DNA of 64,000 bases from Clostridium sp. (lineage in GTDB: Bacteria > Bacillota > Clostridia > Clostridiales > Clostridiaceae), in assembly GCA_029851835.1 (NCBI GenBank), contig JARKVD010000036.1, positions 19,030 through 83,029 of the forward strand. Reading direction: 5' to 3'. Positions within the stretch are counted from its first letter, which is position 1. Each line of letters opens with the position of its first letter. The notes under the pieces were generated by a model. The model did not search any database. It was not told the DNA's origin and was given only the letters and a program-made list of their open reading frames with translations. Made by a program: the position numbers and the translations under genes. Of the stretch, positions 17,997 through 27,214 are shown piece by piece.

Positions 17997-19906
17997 GCCA
18001 TTTCTTCCCACTGTTCATAAAGCTCTGCAAGTTCATTTTCAGCATTTTGTAGAAGTTGATGAACCTCTTTGCTTTTGTCAGGGTTAGAATAAACTTCTTC
18101 TAAGCATAGCTGATTTTGTAGATCCTCTATGGTTTCTTCTGTGTCAGCAATTTTGCTTTCGATATTTTTAAGAAGCTTAGCCTGTTCTCTTTCAGCCTTT
18201 TCAGCTTCGCGTTTTTTCTTTTTATCTAATTTGATTTGAGTTTTAGTAATACAGGTATTCTCCTCCATCTGTTCGAATCTATGAGGATTATTTTTCTTTT
18301 CCACATAGTAAGAGTAGTTACCTAGATATTCTTTAACTCCATCTTCATTTAATTCGTAGATTTTGTTGATAATCTTATTTAAGAAATATCTGTCGTGGGA
18401 TATAAGAATTATTGTTCCATCATAGTTTAAGATGGCTTCTTCTAAAGCCTCACGAGACATGATGTCAAGGTGGTTGGTAGGCTCGTCAAGAAGTAAGAAG
18501 TTTGACTTAGAAAGCATTAGCTTTAAAAGATTAATTCTACACTTTTCCCCACCACTAAGTGTGGATATCTTCTTAAATACGTCGTCACCTGTGAATAAAA
18601 ATGAGGCTAAAGCAGTACGAACTTCTGTGGTTGTCATGTGAGGGAAGTCATCCCATACCTCGTCGATAATAGCTTTACTTTCATCCAGATTAGACTGTTC
18701 TTGGTCATAGTAACCTAAAAATACGTTTTTACCAAGAACTTTAACTCCGCAGTCGGAAGGTTCTTTATCCATTATTATTTTGAATAAAGTAGTTTTACCA
18801 CGTCCATTTTCACCTATAAGAGCGATTTTTTCTTCTCTCTTTACATCTAAATTAAGCCCTTCAAACAGAAGCTTTTCTCCAAAGCTTTTCTTTAAATTTT
18901 CAATATAAAGAACATCATTACCACTCTTGATTTGAGTCTCAAAACGGATTCTAGAAGCCTTTGATTCCTTAATAGGTGCATCTAGTCTCTCTATCTTATC
19001 AAGAGCCTTTTGACGGCTTTCAGCAGCTTTTATACTCTTCTCACGGTTGAAAGATTTATATCTTGCAATAATCTCTTCTTGGCGTTTGATTTCAGCTTGT
19101 TGAAGATCAAAGGCTTTTTGCTGAACTTCTCTATTTTTTTCTTTTAAATCTATAAAAGTGGTATAGTTACCGTTATAAGTCTCAACTCTTCCACCTAATA
19201 GCTCTACAGTTTTGTTTGTAATTGCATCAAGGAAAAATCTATCGTGGGAGATTACAATTATAGTACCTTTTACTTCTTTTAAATAACTTTCAAGCCATTC
19301 GATGGCATCAAGATCAAGATGGTTTGTAGGCTCATCAAGTAGCAAAATTTCTGGCTTCCTTAAGAGAAGCTTACACAGGGCTACTCTTGTTTTTTGTCCA
19401 CCACTTAAAATTGAAATTGGTTTATCAAAGTCATTTTCAGTAAAGCCTAAACCTTTAAGAACTCTGCTGATTTCTCCTTTATAGGTATATCCACCACGAT
19501 TTTCATAGACTTCTGTAAGGGTAGTATAATCCCTTATTATTTTATTGTGATAATCTTCATTTGAAACATCATAAGGTTCATTCATTTTCTCTTCCAGGGT
19601 TTTTAGTCTGGACTCCATCTCCATTAAGCTATCAAAGACCGTTAAAACCTCTGTGTATATAGTGTTATTTGAATCAAGAGAAAGGTTCTGCGCAAGATAA
19701 CCTAATTCTTTTGATTTATCAATATATAATTCTCCTTCATCATATTCCAGTTGATTAGTAAGAATCTTGAAAAGGGTAGATTTACCTGCACCGTTAGCAC
19801 CTATAAGTCCTATTTTTTCACCTTCATTAACGTTAAAGGTTACATCTTTTAAAATCATATCTATTCCAAAGTATTTACTTATATTTTTACAACTTAAAAC
19901 TATCAT
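17993..19906 (-). CDS. ABC-F family ATPase (YdiF/Uup-like)
   Basis: The 637-aa protein has two ABC domains without membrane segments: Walker A GANGAGKST near residue 37 and GENGRGKTT near residue 363. Each domain has a signature (LSGGQKTR, LSGGEKCR) and LLLDEPTNHLD. A charged linker separates the domains and a coiled coil closes the C-terminus. ABC-F proteins act on the ribosome, as translation factors or antibiotic-resistance protection factors. Length and C-terminal coil fit the housekeeping YdiF group better than resistance proteins, though this is inference. ATG is preceded by GGTGAG on the minus strand. It is the only convincing minus-strand gene here. Confidence 0.9.
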   Translation of the reverse strand: MIVLSCKNISKYFGIDMILKDVTFNVNEGEKIGLIGANGAGKSTLFKILTNQLEYDEGELYIDKSKELGYLAQNLSLDSNNTIYTEVLTVFDSLMEMESRLKTLEEKMNEPYDVSNEDYHNKIIRDYTTLTEVYENRGGYTYKGEISRVLKGLGFTENDFDKPISILSGGQKTRVALCKLLLRKPEILLLDEPTNHLDLDAIEWLESYLKEVKGTIIVISHDRFFLDAITNKTVELLGGRVETYNGNYTTFIDLKEKNREVQQKAFDLQQAEIKRQEEIIARYKSFNREKSIKAAESRQKALDKIERLDAPIKESKASRIRFETQIKSGNDVLYIENLKKSFGEKLLFEGLNLDVKREEKIALIGENGRGKTTLFKIIMDKEPSDCGVKVLGKNVFLGYYDQEQSNLDESKAIIDEVWDDFPHMTTTEVRTALASFLFTGDDVFKKISTLSGGEKCRINLLKLMLSKSNFLLLDEPTNHLDIMSREALEEAILNYDGTIILISHDRYFLNKIINKIYELNEDGVKEYLGNYSYYVEKKNNPHRFEQMEENTCITKTQIKLDKKKKREAEKAEREQAKLLKNIESKIADTEETIEDLQNQLCLEEVYSNPDKSKEVHQLLQNAENELAELYEQWEEMA

Positions 19907-19936
19907 TCATCTCACCGTCCTATAGGTATTTTAACA

Positions 19937-20145
19937 CAAGTGAGTGTCCAAATCTATGATTTGGATAACACGAACTTGCTCCTTTGAGCAAAGCGAAAAG
20001 GAGTTTCCTTTTTTAATCAAATCTATGATTTGGCTAAGGCGAAGTTACTCCTTCGAAGGCAGTGAGAAGGAGCTTCCTAAAAAAGAAATCTATGATTTGG
20101 ATAACACGAACTTGCTCCTCCGAACATAGAGGTGAGGAGTTTCAT
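19937..20145. repeat. Three tandem copies of the dispersed hairpin repeat (A2)
   Basis: Units begin with AAATCTATGATTTGG at 19950, 20019 and 20086 (periods 69 and 67). Each continues with a CGAA(C/G)TTGCTCCTT-like arm and a matching AAGGAG(T/C)TTCC arm that fold into a hairpin. It lies between the ABC-F and rex genes. A short open frame across it simply translates the repeat. Confidence 0.85.
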
Positions 20146-20161
20146 AAATTTTAAATTAATA

Positions 20162-20190
20162 TTGACAGATATACAGTTATGAAATATAAA
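20162..20190 (+). promoter_or_regulatory. Predicted sigma-A promoter of rex
   Basis: TTGACA at 20162-20167 and TATAAA at 20185-20190 have a 17-base spacer, giving a leader of about 180 nt. A second TATAAT occurs at 20266-20271 with a weak -35, so the start point is uncertain. Confidence 0.6.
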
Positions 20191-20377
20191 GGATTTGGTA
20201 ACAATATATATGTGGGAAATTTTAAATTTTGAGATAAAAATATGTAACAAATTCAATTAGTGTAGTATAATAAAAAACATGAGAGCGAAGGAGCCTATTA
20301 AAAGATACTTATATTAGTAATGATTTAGTAGGAATTATAATGTTCGGATATATAATGAAATAAGGAGTGATGACAAT

Positions 20378-21031
20378 ATGGAAAAGAAGAGAAGTATCTC
20401 TATGGCAGTAATCAAGAGACTTCCTAAATACTATAGATATTTACGTGAACTTGATAAAAATGATGTGGATAGAATATCATCAAAAGAGCTTAGTGAAAAG
20501 ATTGGATTCACTGCATCTCAAATTAGACAAGATTTAAACTGTTTTGGAGATTTTGGTCAACAGGGATATGGATATAATGTAAAAGACCTTCTATATCAAA
20601 TTTCTGTTATATTAGGATTAAATAAGGCTTATAACACAGTTATTATTGGTGCAGGAAATATAGGGCAGGCAATTGCTAACTATACGACTTTTGATAAGAT
20701 GTCATTTAATTTAAAAGGTATCTTTGATTTGAATGTTAAGCTAATAGGCTTAAAGATTAGAGATATTGAAATCAAGGATATGGATGAGTTAGAAAGCTTC
20801 TTACAAAAAGAAGATATAGATATTGCAATTATATGTGTTCCGAAGAGTAGAGCACAAGGTGTAGTTGATATAGTAACCAATAATGGCGTTAAAGCTATAT
20901 GGAACTTTGCACCAATAGATTTGAAGGTTGCAGATGATGTAATTGTTGAAAATGTTCACTTAAGTGAAAGTTTAATGACTTTAAGCTATTTAATTAATGA
21001 AAGAAATGAAACAAGTGAAGTTGTTGAATAG
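20378..21031 (+). CDS. rex: Redox-sensing transcriptional repressor Rex
   Basis: Rex senses the NADH/NAD+ ratio and represses fermentation genes when NADH is low. The 217-aa protein has an N-terminal winged helix (RLPKYYRYLRELD...ISSKELSEKIGFTASQIRQDL) and a Rossmann domain with VIIGAGNIGQAI, followed by the C-terminal domain-swap helix. GGAGTGATGACA precedes ATG 20378. It is separated from crt by a terminator, so it is a neighbour and presumed regulator of the butyrate operon rather than a member of it. Confidence 0.97.
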   Translation: MEKKRSISMAVIKRLPKYYRYLRELDKNDVDRISSKELSEKIGFTASQIRQDLNCFGDFGQQGYGYNVKDLLYQISVILGLNKAYNTVIIGAGNIGQAIANYTTFDKMSFNLKGIFDLNVKLIGLKIRDIEIKDMDELESFLQKEDIDIAIICVPKSRAQGVVDIVTNNGVKAIWNFAPIDLKVADDVIVENVHLSESLMTLSYLINERNETSEVVE

Positions 21032-21074
21032 GAGAGATATTCTTCTAAAAAGAGGAGTTAAATCAAGGGTATAG

Positions 21075-21119
21075 TTATAGGGTATGAAAGTAAAAATTTT
21101 CATATCCTATAATTTTTTT
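21075..21119 (+). terminator. Terminator after rex
   Basis: TTATAGGGTATGAAA pairs with TTTCATATCCTATAA and is followed by a run of seven T. Confidence 0.92.
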
Positions 21120-21165
21120 ATCCATATAAAGAATTTAAAAATAATTACAAATAGTCTAAAAATTC

Positions 21166-21194
21166 TTGAAAACGATATTTGGTAGGACTATAAT
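21166..21194 (+). promoter_or_regulatory. Predicted promoter of the crt operon
   Basis: TTGAAA at 21166-21171 and TATAAT at 21189-21194 are 17 bases apart. The Rex operator lies about 27 bp beyond the expected start of transcription. Confidence 0.85.
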
Positions 21195-21227
21195 AATGGT
21201 AGTAGGTATGTAGGTACTAGAAATTAA

Positions 21228-21245
21228 TTGTTAAATAAATAACAA
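21228..21245. promoter_or_regulatory. Rex operator upstream of crt
   Basis: TTGTTAAATAAATAACAA matches the Rex consensus TTGTTAA-N4-TTAACAA at all but one position. The 14-bp core GTTAAATAAATAAC is identical to the site at 63228-63245. Confidence 0.88.
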
Positions 21246-21289
21246 AAACTGAAAGAAGCCTACAATAAAATTTCATGGGGGAAATTGTG

Positions 21290-22072
21290 ATGGAATACAA
21301 CAATGTAATCTTAGAAAAGGATGGCAATTTAGCTATCGTTAAGATTAATAGACCTAAAGCTTTAAATGCATTAAACTCAGATACATTAAAAGAATTAGAT
21401 CTAGTAATCCAAGAAATTTCAAATGATAAAGAGGTATATGCTGTAATTCTTACAGGTGCAGGTGAAAAAGCATTTGTAGCCGGTGCAGATATATCAGAAA
21501 TGAAGGATTTAAATGCAGTAGAAGGTAAAGCTTTCGGAACTCTAGGAAATAGAGTTTTCAGGAATTTGGAAAAAATGAACAAGCCTGTAATAGCTGCAGT
21601 AAATGGATTTGCGCTAGGTGGAGGTTGTGAACTTGCTATGGCATGTGATATTAGGATAGCATCAGCTAAAGCTAAATTTGCACAACCAGAAGCTGGACTT
21701 GGAATAACACCTGGATTTGGTGGAACTCAAAGATTAGCTAGACTTGTTGGGGAAGGTATTGCTAAGGAACTTATATACACTTGTGACATGATTAAGGCTG
21801 ATGAAGCTTTAAGAATTGGACTAGTTAATAAGGTAGTTGAGCCAGAAGTTCTTTTAGGTGAAGCTAAAGCTATGGCAGGAAGAATAATGAAGAATGCACC
21901 GATAGCTGTAGCACAATGTAAAGAAGCTATTAATAGAGGAATGCAGATGGATATAGATGATGCTATAGCCTTTGAAGCAGAGGCTTTTGGACTATGTTTT
22001 GCAACAGAAGATCAAAAAGAAGGAATGACTGCATTCGTAGAAAAAAGAGATAAGAATTTCCAAAATAAATAA
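21290..22072 (+). CDS. crt: 3-hydroxybutyryl-CoA dehydratase (crotonase)
   Basis: Crt dehydrates 3-hydroxybutyryl-CoA to crotonyl-CoA. The protein (260 aa) has the crotonase oxyanion-hole segments AFVAGADISEM and NGFALGGGCELAMACDIRIA, and the catalytic-glutamate region AQPEAGLGITPGFGGTQRL. An ATG at 21275 would add five residues, but GGGGGAAA at 21277-21284 fits the ATG at 21290. It is the first gene of a Rex-controlled operon crt-bcd-etfB-etfA-hbd. Thiolase is not included. Confidence 0.96.
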   Translation: MEYNNVILEKDGNLAIVKINRPKALNALNSDTLKELDLVIQEISNDKEVYAVILTGAGEKAFVAGADISEMKDLNAVEGKAFGTLGNRVFRNLEKMNKPVIAAVNGFALGGGCELAMACDIRIASAKAKFAQPEAGLGITPGFGGTQRLARLVGEGIAKELIYTCDMIKADEALRIGLVNKVVEPEVLLGEAKAMAGRIMKNAPIAVAQCKEAINRGMQMDIDDAIAFEAEAFGLCFATEDQKEGMTAFVEKRDKNFQNK

Positions 22073-22107
22073 GATCCAATAAAGTTTAATAGGTAGGGGG
22101 TATTACA

Positions 22108-23247
22108 ATGAACTTTTCATTAACAAGGGAGCAAGAGCTTGTTAAACAAATGGTAAGGGAATTTGCTATTAATGAGGTAAAACCAATCGCCGCTGAAATA
22201 GACGCTACTGAAGAATTCCCAATGGAAAACGTTAAGAAGATGGGCAAATACGGTGTAATGGGTATACCATTTTCCACTGAATATGGTGGAGCAGGTGGAG
22301 ATATACTATCTTACATTATTGCTGTAGAGGAACTTTCAAAGGTATGTGGAACGACAGGAGTTATACTATCAGCTCATACATCTTTAGGTACTTCACCAAT
22401 AGATCAATTTGGTACTCCAGATCAAAAAGCTAAATATTTACCAGACCTAGTATCAGGAAGAAAAATAGGGGCATTCGGCTTAACAGAACCAAATGCAGGA
22501 ACTGATGCAGCAGGTCAGCAGACAACAGCTGTTCTTGATGGTGACCACTATGTATTAAATGGATCTAAAATATTTATAACCAATGGTGGAGTAGCAGATA
22601 TATTTATTATCTTTGCTATGACAGATAAATCAAAAGGGACAAGAGGAATATCAGCATTCATAGTTGAAAAGAACTTCCCAGGATTCTCTATAGGAAAAGT
22701 TGAGGACAAGTTAGGAATAAGAGGTTCATCTACTACTGAGCTAGTATTTACTGATTGTATAGTTCCAAAGGAAAATTTACTAGGTAAAGAGGGGAAAGGC
22801 TTTGGTATAGCCATGAAAACTCTTGATGGAGGAAGAATTGGAATTGCAGCACAAGCTCTAGGACTCGCTGAAGGCGCTTTAGAGGAAGCTGTTGCATACA
22901 TGAAGGAAAGAAAACAATTCGGAAGGCCTATATCAGCATTCCAAGGACTTCAATGGATGGTTGCAGATATGGATACAAAAATCGAAGCTGCAAGATATCT
23001 TGTATATAAAGCTGCTTACAATAAAGATAAAGGAATACCATATACTGTGGAAGCAGCAAGAGCAAAATTATTCGCATCAGAAGTAGCTATGGAAGTAACT
23101 ACTAAGGCAGTTCAATTATTTGGTGGATACGGATATACAAAGGATTATCCAGTAGAAAGAATGATGAGAGATGCTAAGATAACCGAAATTTATGAAGGAA
23201 CTTCGCAGGTTCAAAGAATGGTTATCTCAGGTAGTGTATTGAAGTAG
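22108..23247 (+). CDS. bcd: Butyryl-CoA dehydrogenase
   Basis: Bcd is the FAD acyl-CoA dehydrogenase that reduces crotonyl-CoA to butyryl-CoA. In clostridia it forms a complex with EtfAB that couples this to ferredoxin reduction by electron bifurcation. The 379-aa protein carries [14 protein letters not shown], the FAD/substrate region KIFITNGG, and catalytic E363 in [20 protein letters not shown] precedes ATG 22108. It would use crotonyl-CoA from both Crt and Kal. Confidence 0.97.
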   Translation: MNFSLTREQELVKQMVREFAINEVKPIAAEIDATEEFPMENVKKMGKYGVMGIPFSTEYGGAGGDILSYIIAVEELSKVCGTTGVILSAHTSLGTSPIDQFGTPDQKAKYLPDLVSGRKIGAFGLTEPNAGTDAAGQQTTAVLDGDHYVLNGSKIFITNGGVADIFIIFAMTDKSKGTRGISAFIVEKNFPGFSIGKVEDKLGIRGSSTTELVFTDCIVPKENLLGKEGKGFGIAMKTLDGGRIGIAAQALGLAEGALEEAVAYMKERKQFGRPISAFQGLQWMVADMDTKIEAARYLVYKAAYNKDKGIPYTVEAARAKLFASEVAMEVTTKAVQLFGGYGYTKDYPVERMMRDAKITEIYEGTSQVQRMVISGSVLK

Positions 23248-23259
23248 GGGGTAGTGAAG

Positions 23260-24045
23260 ATGAAAATAGTTGTTTGCTTAAAGCAAGTACCAGACACTAA
23301 TGAAGTTAAGATTGATCCAAAGACAGGAACTCTTATAAGAGATGGTGTTCCTTCAATAATAAATCCAGATGATAAGAATGCTTTAGAAGGGGCTTTAGAA
23401 CTTAAAGACCTTCATGGTGGATGTGTAACAGTTATATCAATGGGACCTCCTCAAGCTAAGGCAGCTTTAGAGGAAGCATTAGCCATGGGCGCTGATGAAG
23501 CAATTCTTATTACTGACAGAGCCTTTGCGGGAGCTGATACATTAGCAACGTCATATGCATTAGCTTCAGCTATAAAGTCTTTAGATTATGACATAATATT
23601 CGCGGGTAGACAAGCAATTGATGGAGATACTGCACAAGTAGGACCAGAAATTGCAGAGCATTTAAATATTCCTCAGGTAACTTATGTTGAAGAAGTTATA
23701 AAGGAAAGTGAAGGTGTATTAAAGGTTAGAAGAGCTTGGGAAGATGGTTATGAGTATGTAAGAGTCCAAACTCCTGTTTTATTAACTGCTATCGAAACTT
23801 TAAATAAACCAAGATATATGCATGTAGCAAACATCTTCTCAATGAAAAAAGAGAAAGAGGTTAAGGTTTGGACAGTTGCTGATATGGATGTAAATGTAGA
23901 GAGGCTAGGACTAAAAGGTTCACCAACAAAGGTTAAGAAGTCAATGACTAAAGAGCCTAAAGGACAAGGTGAAAAATTTGTTCTTCAGCCTAAAGAGGCT
24001 GCTGCGGTTGCACTTGCAAAATTAAAAGAGAAGCACTTTATCTAA
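23260..24045 (+). CDS. etfB: Electron transfer flavoprotein beta subunit
   Basis: EtfB (261 aa) carries the bifurcating flavin and NADH site in the Bcd/Etf complex. The start MKIVVCLKQVPDTNEVKIDP and the IIFAGRQAIDGDTAQVGPEIAE segment are diagnostic. The first in-frame start (GTG 23254) is poorly spaced; ATG 23260 sits eight bases after GGGGG. It follows bcd by 12 bases. A 140-bp gap containing a repeat separates it from etfA. Confidence 0.96.
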   Translation: MKIVVCLKQVPDTNEVKIDPKTGTLIRDGVPSIINPDDKNALEGALELKDLHGGCVTVISMGPPQAKAALEEALAMGADEAILITDRAFAGADTLATSYALASAIKSLDYDIIFAGRQAIDGDTAQVGPEIAEHLNIPQVTYVEEVIKESEGVLKVRRAWEDGYEYVRVQTPVLLTAIETLNKPRYMHVANIFSMKKEKEVKVWTVADMDVNVERLGLKGSPTKVKKSMTKEPKGQGEKFVLQPKEAAAVALAKLKEKHFI

Positions 24046-24050
24046 ATTTT

Positions 24051-24170
24051 AGGAGGCTTCTTCTCATTACATTCTAAGGAGTGTTCAAAGAGTAAGTTGG
24101 TGTTTCCAAATCATAGATTTGGACACTTACTTAAATTCTGCTAGCCAAATCATAGATTTGGAGCATCATT
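24051..24170. repeat. Dispersed repeat inside the etfB-etfA gap (A3)
   Basis: Holds a GGAGG...CTAAGGAGT arm, AGTGTTCAAAGAGTAAGTT, and two AAATCATAGATTTGG palindromes at 24108-24122 and 24147-24161. It ends just before the etfA ribosome site AGGAGGG at 24172. The repeat splits the two subunits of a heterodimer within one operon. Confidence 0.75.
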
Positions 24171-24185
24171 TAGGAGGGATTAACC

Positions 24186-25196
24186 ATGAATATATCAGAT
24201 TATAAAGGCGTATGGGTATTCGCTGAACAAAGAGACGGAGAACTACAAAAGGTTGCTTTGGAATTATTAGGTAAAGGTAGAGAAATAGCTGATAAGCTTG
24301 GAGCTCCATTAACAGCTTTACTACTTGGACATAAAAACATAGATGAAATGTCAAAAAAATTAGGGGCATACGGAGCTGATAGAGTTTTAGTATGTGACCA
24401 CGAATTATTAACTCACTATACAACTGATGGTTATACAAAGGTTATAGCTGAAGTTGCTAATATGGAAAAACCGGAAATAATGTTTATCGGTGCAAGTTTC
24501 ATAGGAAGAGATTTAGGTCCAAGAGTTGCAGCTAGACTTGAAACTGGCCTTACAGCAGATTGTACTGGTTTAGATATTGACACAGAAAATAACAACAATC
24601 TTCTGATGACAAGACCAGCTTTCGGTGGCAACTTAATGGCAACTATCGTTTGTGGAGAACATAGACCTCAAATGTCTACTGTTAGACCAGGAGTGTTTGA
24701 AAAATTACAGCCAGATTTAGCAAGGGAATTTAAAGTTGAAAGATTTGAAGTTAAATTAGATTCTGCTGACATTAGAACTGAAGTAGTAGAAGTTGTTAAA
24801 TCAATGAAGGAAACTGTTGATATAACTGAAGCTAATATCATAATATCAGGTGGACGCGGAATTGGGTGTAAGGATAACTTCGAAATTCTTAAGGAAGCTG
24901 CTGATGCTTTAGGTGGAACAGTATCAGGCTCAAGAGCAGCTGTAGATAATGGTTGGATAGAAAAGGCAATGCAAGTAGGACAAACAGGAAAAACTGTTAG
25001 ACCTACCATATATATTGCTTGTGGTATTTCAGGAGCAATCCAACACTTAGCTGGAATGCAGGAATCAGACTTTATAATAGCTATCAACAAAGATGCAGAC
25101 TGTCCAATCATGAAGGTTGCAGATGTTGCCCTTGTTGGTGACTATGCTAAGATTCTTCCAGAAATGGTAGCTCAATATAGGGAAATGAACAAGTAA
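24186..25196 (+). CDS. etfA: Electron transfer flavoprotein alpha subunit
   Basis: EtfA (336 aa) binds the electron-carrying FAD through its C-terminal domain. Visible are ISGGRGIGCKDNF, SGSRAAVDNGW, QVGQTGKTVRP and GISGAIQHLAGMQ, the standard FAD-binding series. AGGAGGG is eight bases upstream of ATG 24186. Together with EtfB it accepts NADH electrons and delivers them to Bcd and ferredoxin; that bifurcating role follows from clostridial homologues. Confidence 0.97.
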   Translation: MNISDYKGVWVFAEQRDGELQKVALELLGKGREIADKLGAPLTALLLGHKNIDEMSKKLGAYGADRVLVCDHELLTHYTTDGYTKVIAEVANMEKPEIMFIGASFIGRDLGPRVAARLETGLTADCTGLDIDTENNNNLLMTRPAFGGNLMATIVCGEHRPQMSTVRPGVFEKLQPDLAREFKVERFEVKLDSADIRTEVVEVVKSMKETVDITEANIIISGGRGIGCKDNFEILKEAADALGGTVSGSRAAVDNGWIEKAMQVGQTGKTVRPTIYIACGISGAIQHLAGMQESDFIIAINKDADCPIMKVADVALVGDYAKILPEMVAQYREMNK

Positions 25197-25250
25197 TGAT
25201 ATAGATTAAGTATAGAGAGCATGAAATAAAGCGAAAAGAGGAGATCGAAA

Positions 25251-26099
25251 ATGAAAAAGATTTGTGTTTTAGGTGCAGGAACAATGGGGTCAGGAATAGC
25301 TCAAGCTTTCGCAGTAAAAGGTTATGAAGTAATAGTAAGAGATATCAAAGACGAGTTCGTTCAAAGAGGACTTGGAATAATAACTAAAAATATCAACAAA
25401 TTAGTTACTAAGGGCAAGATGACTGAAGAGGTTGCTGAAGAGGTATTATCAAGAGTAAGTGGAACAACTGAATTAGCTCACTTAGATGATGTTGACCTAG
25501 TAATTGAAGCTGCAGTTGAAAATATGGAAATAAAGAAATCAATTTTTAAAGAGTTAGATGAAATCTGTAAGCCAGAAACTATACTTGCAACAAATACTTC
25601 ATCTTTATCTATCACTGAAATAGCAACAGCTACTAAGAGAGTAGATAAAGTTATAGGACTTCACTTCTTTAACCCAGCTCCAGTAATGAAGCTTGTTGAA
25701 ATTATCAAAGGAATGGCAACATCTGAAGATACTTACAACAAAATGGTTGAGCTTTCAGTATCAATTGGTAAAGAACCAGTTCTTGTTGAAGAAGCTCCAG
25801 GATTTGTTGTAAATAGAATATTAGTTCCAATGATTAACGAAGCTGTTGGAATTTATTCTGAAGGAATTGCTTCAGTTGAAGGTATCGATAAAGCTATGAT
25901 GCTTGGAGCTAATCACCCAATGGGACCTTTAGCTCTAGGAGATTTAATAGGATTAGACGTATGTCTAGCAATTATGGATGTACTATATCATGAAACTGGT
26001 GATTCAAAATATAGAGCTCACAGCTTATTAAGAAAATATGTTAGAGCTGGATGGCTTGGAAGAAAGTCTGGAAAAGGATTCTACGACTACAGTAAATAA
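25251..26099 (+). CDS. hbd: 3-hydroxybutyryl-CoA dehydrogenase
   Basis: Hbd reduces acetoacetyl-CoA to 3-hydroxybutyryl-CoA, the step before Crt. The 282-aa protein begins with the dinucleotide fold [20 protein letters not shown]. It contains catalytic [11 protein letters not shown] and [16 protein letters not shown] segments, and [29 protein letters not shown] precedes ATG 25251. It is the last gene of the crt operon. Confidence 0.97.
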   Translation: MKKICVLGAGTMGSGIAQAFAVKGYEVIVRDIKDEFVQRGLGIITKNINKLVTKGKMTEEVAEEVLSRVSGTTELAHLDDVDLVIEAAVENMEIKKSIFKELDEICKPETILATNTSSLSITEIATATKRVDKVIGLHFFNPAPVMKLVEIIKGMATSEDTYNKMVELSVSIGKEPVLVEEAPGFVVNRILVPMINEAVGIYSEGIASVEGIDKAMMLGANHPMGPLALGDLIGLDVCLAIMDVLYHETGDSKYRAHSLLRKYVRAGWLGRKSGKGFYDYSK

Positions 26100-26100
26100 T

Positions 26101-26130
26101 TTAAAAGGGTTGCAATCGCAACTCTTTTTA
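26101..26130 (+). terminator. Terminator after hbd
   Basis: AAAAGGGTTGC pairs with GCAACTCTTTT around an AATC loop, followed by TTTA. Confidence 0.85.
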
Positions 26131-26256
26131 AATGAAGAATGAAAAGTAAAAAATGAAAAAAGGAAATGATTTCTATGAATTTTTCTTAAAATAAAGAAAT
26201 TTACCTTAGAAAATTTCAACCTTAATCCTTCATTTTTTATCTTTAATCTTTCACTT
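26131..26256. repeat. Inverted-repeat element C1
   Basis: AATGAAGAATGAAAAGT...AAAATGAA at 26131-26157 is roughly the inverse of TTCATTTTTTATC...CTTTCACTT at 26229-26256. The arms resemble those of element C2 at 29345-29460. No gene lies in 26100-26353. Confidence 0.5.
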
Positions 26257-26353
26257 AAAAAAGCTTTGGTCGAAACGTTAAATAAAAAAGGAAAAATTAG
26301 AATAATATAGAATAAGTTTATATGGTAAAAACAAATCGAATGGGGGTAAGTAT

Positions 26354-27214
26354 ATGTATAAGATTCTAGAGAAAAAGGAGCTAGCTCCTTCAATTTTTAT
26401 GATGAAGATATTAGCGCCAAGAGTTGCCAAAGCTGCTATGCCAGGTCAATTTATTATTGTGAGAGTAGATGAAAAAGGAGAAAGGGTTCCTTTAACAATA
26501 TGTGATACTGATGTTAATGAAGGTTCAGTAACAATAGTAGTTCAGACTATAGGATGCAGTACTAGACAGATGGAAAACTATGAAGCTGGAGATTTCTTCT
26601 ATGACTTTGTAGGTCCACTTGGTATGGAATCAGAACTTATTTCAGAAGATAAAGAAGAGATTAAGAAGTTGAAAATTATGTTTATTTCAGGGGGAGTTGG
26701 AGCGGCTCCAGTATATCCTCAAGTGAAGTGGTTAAATGAAAATGGAATTAAAGCTGATGTAATTATGGGCTTTAAAAATAAAGAAATGGTTATTTTAGAA
26801 GATGAAATGAAGGTAGTTGCTAATAATGTTTATGTGGCAACTGATGATGGAAGTTATGGATTTAAAGGGATGGTTACTAATAGACTACAAGCTTTGGTGG
26901 AGGAAGGAAATCATTATGATTTAGTTGTGGCAATAGGTCCAATGATAATGATGAAATTCGTATGCAAGTTAACAGAGCAGCTTGGAATTAAAACAGTAGT
27001 AAGCATGAACCCAATTATGGTTGATGGCACAGGAATGTGTGGAGCGTGCAGAATTACTGTGGATGGAGAAACTAAGTTTGCTTGTGTTGATGGTCCAGAG
27101 TTTGATGGTCATAAGGTTAATTTTGATGAAGCTTTAAAGAGAAGTACCATGTATAAAGCTGAGGAAATAGGTAAAGATGTAGAAAGTGATTGTGCTTTAG
27201 GAGGGATTAAGTAA
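26354..27214 (+). CDS. nfnA: NADH-dependent reduced ferredoxin:NADP+ oxidoreductase subunit A
   Basis: NfnA (286 aa) belongs to the FAD/NAD-binding sulfide dehydrogenase alpha / PyrK-like family. FAD segment VPLTICDTD, an NAD-site SGGVGAAPVYPQ, and four cysteines for a [2Fe-2S] cluster around GTGMCGACRITV...FACVDGPEF are visible. With NfnB it transfers electrons between NADH, reduced ferredoxin and NADP+. The ATG follows GGGGGTAAG. The start of nfnB overlaps its stop by one base. A partial Rex-like half-site GTTAAATAAA lies upstream at 26277-26286. Confidence 0.9.
   Translation: MYKILEKKELAPSIFMMKILAPRVAKAAMPGQFIIVRVDEKGERVPLTICDTDVNEGSVTIVVQTIGCSTRQMENYEAGDFFYDFVGPLGMESELISEDKEEIKKLKIMFISGGVGAAPVYPQVKWLNENGIKADVIMGFKNKEMVILEDEMKVVANNVYVATDDGSYGFKGMVTNRLQALVEEGNHYDLVVAIGPMIMMKFVCKLTEQLGIKTVVSMNPIMVDGTGMCGACRITVDGETKFACVDGPEFDGHKVNFDEALKRSTMYKAEEIGKDVESDCALGGIK

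Noticed and set aside
19944..20129. 61-codon plus-strand frame with internal repeats
   Set aside because: It is the translation of the tandem DNA repeat A2, not a gene.
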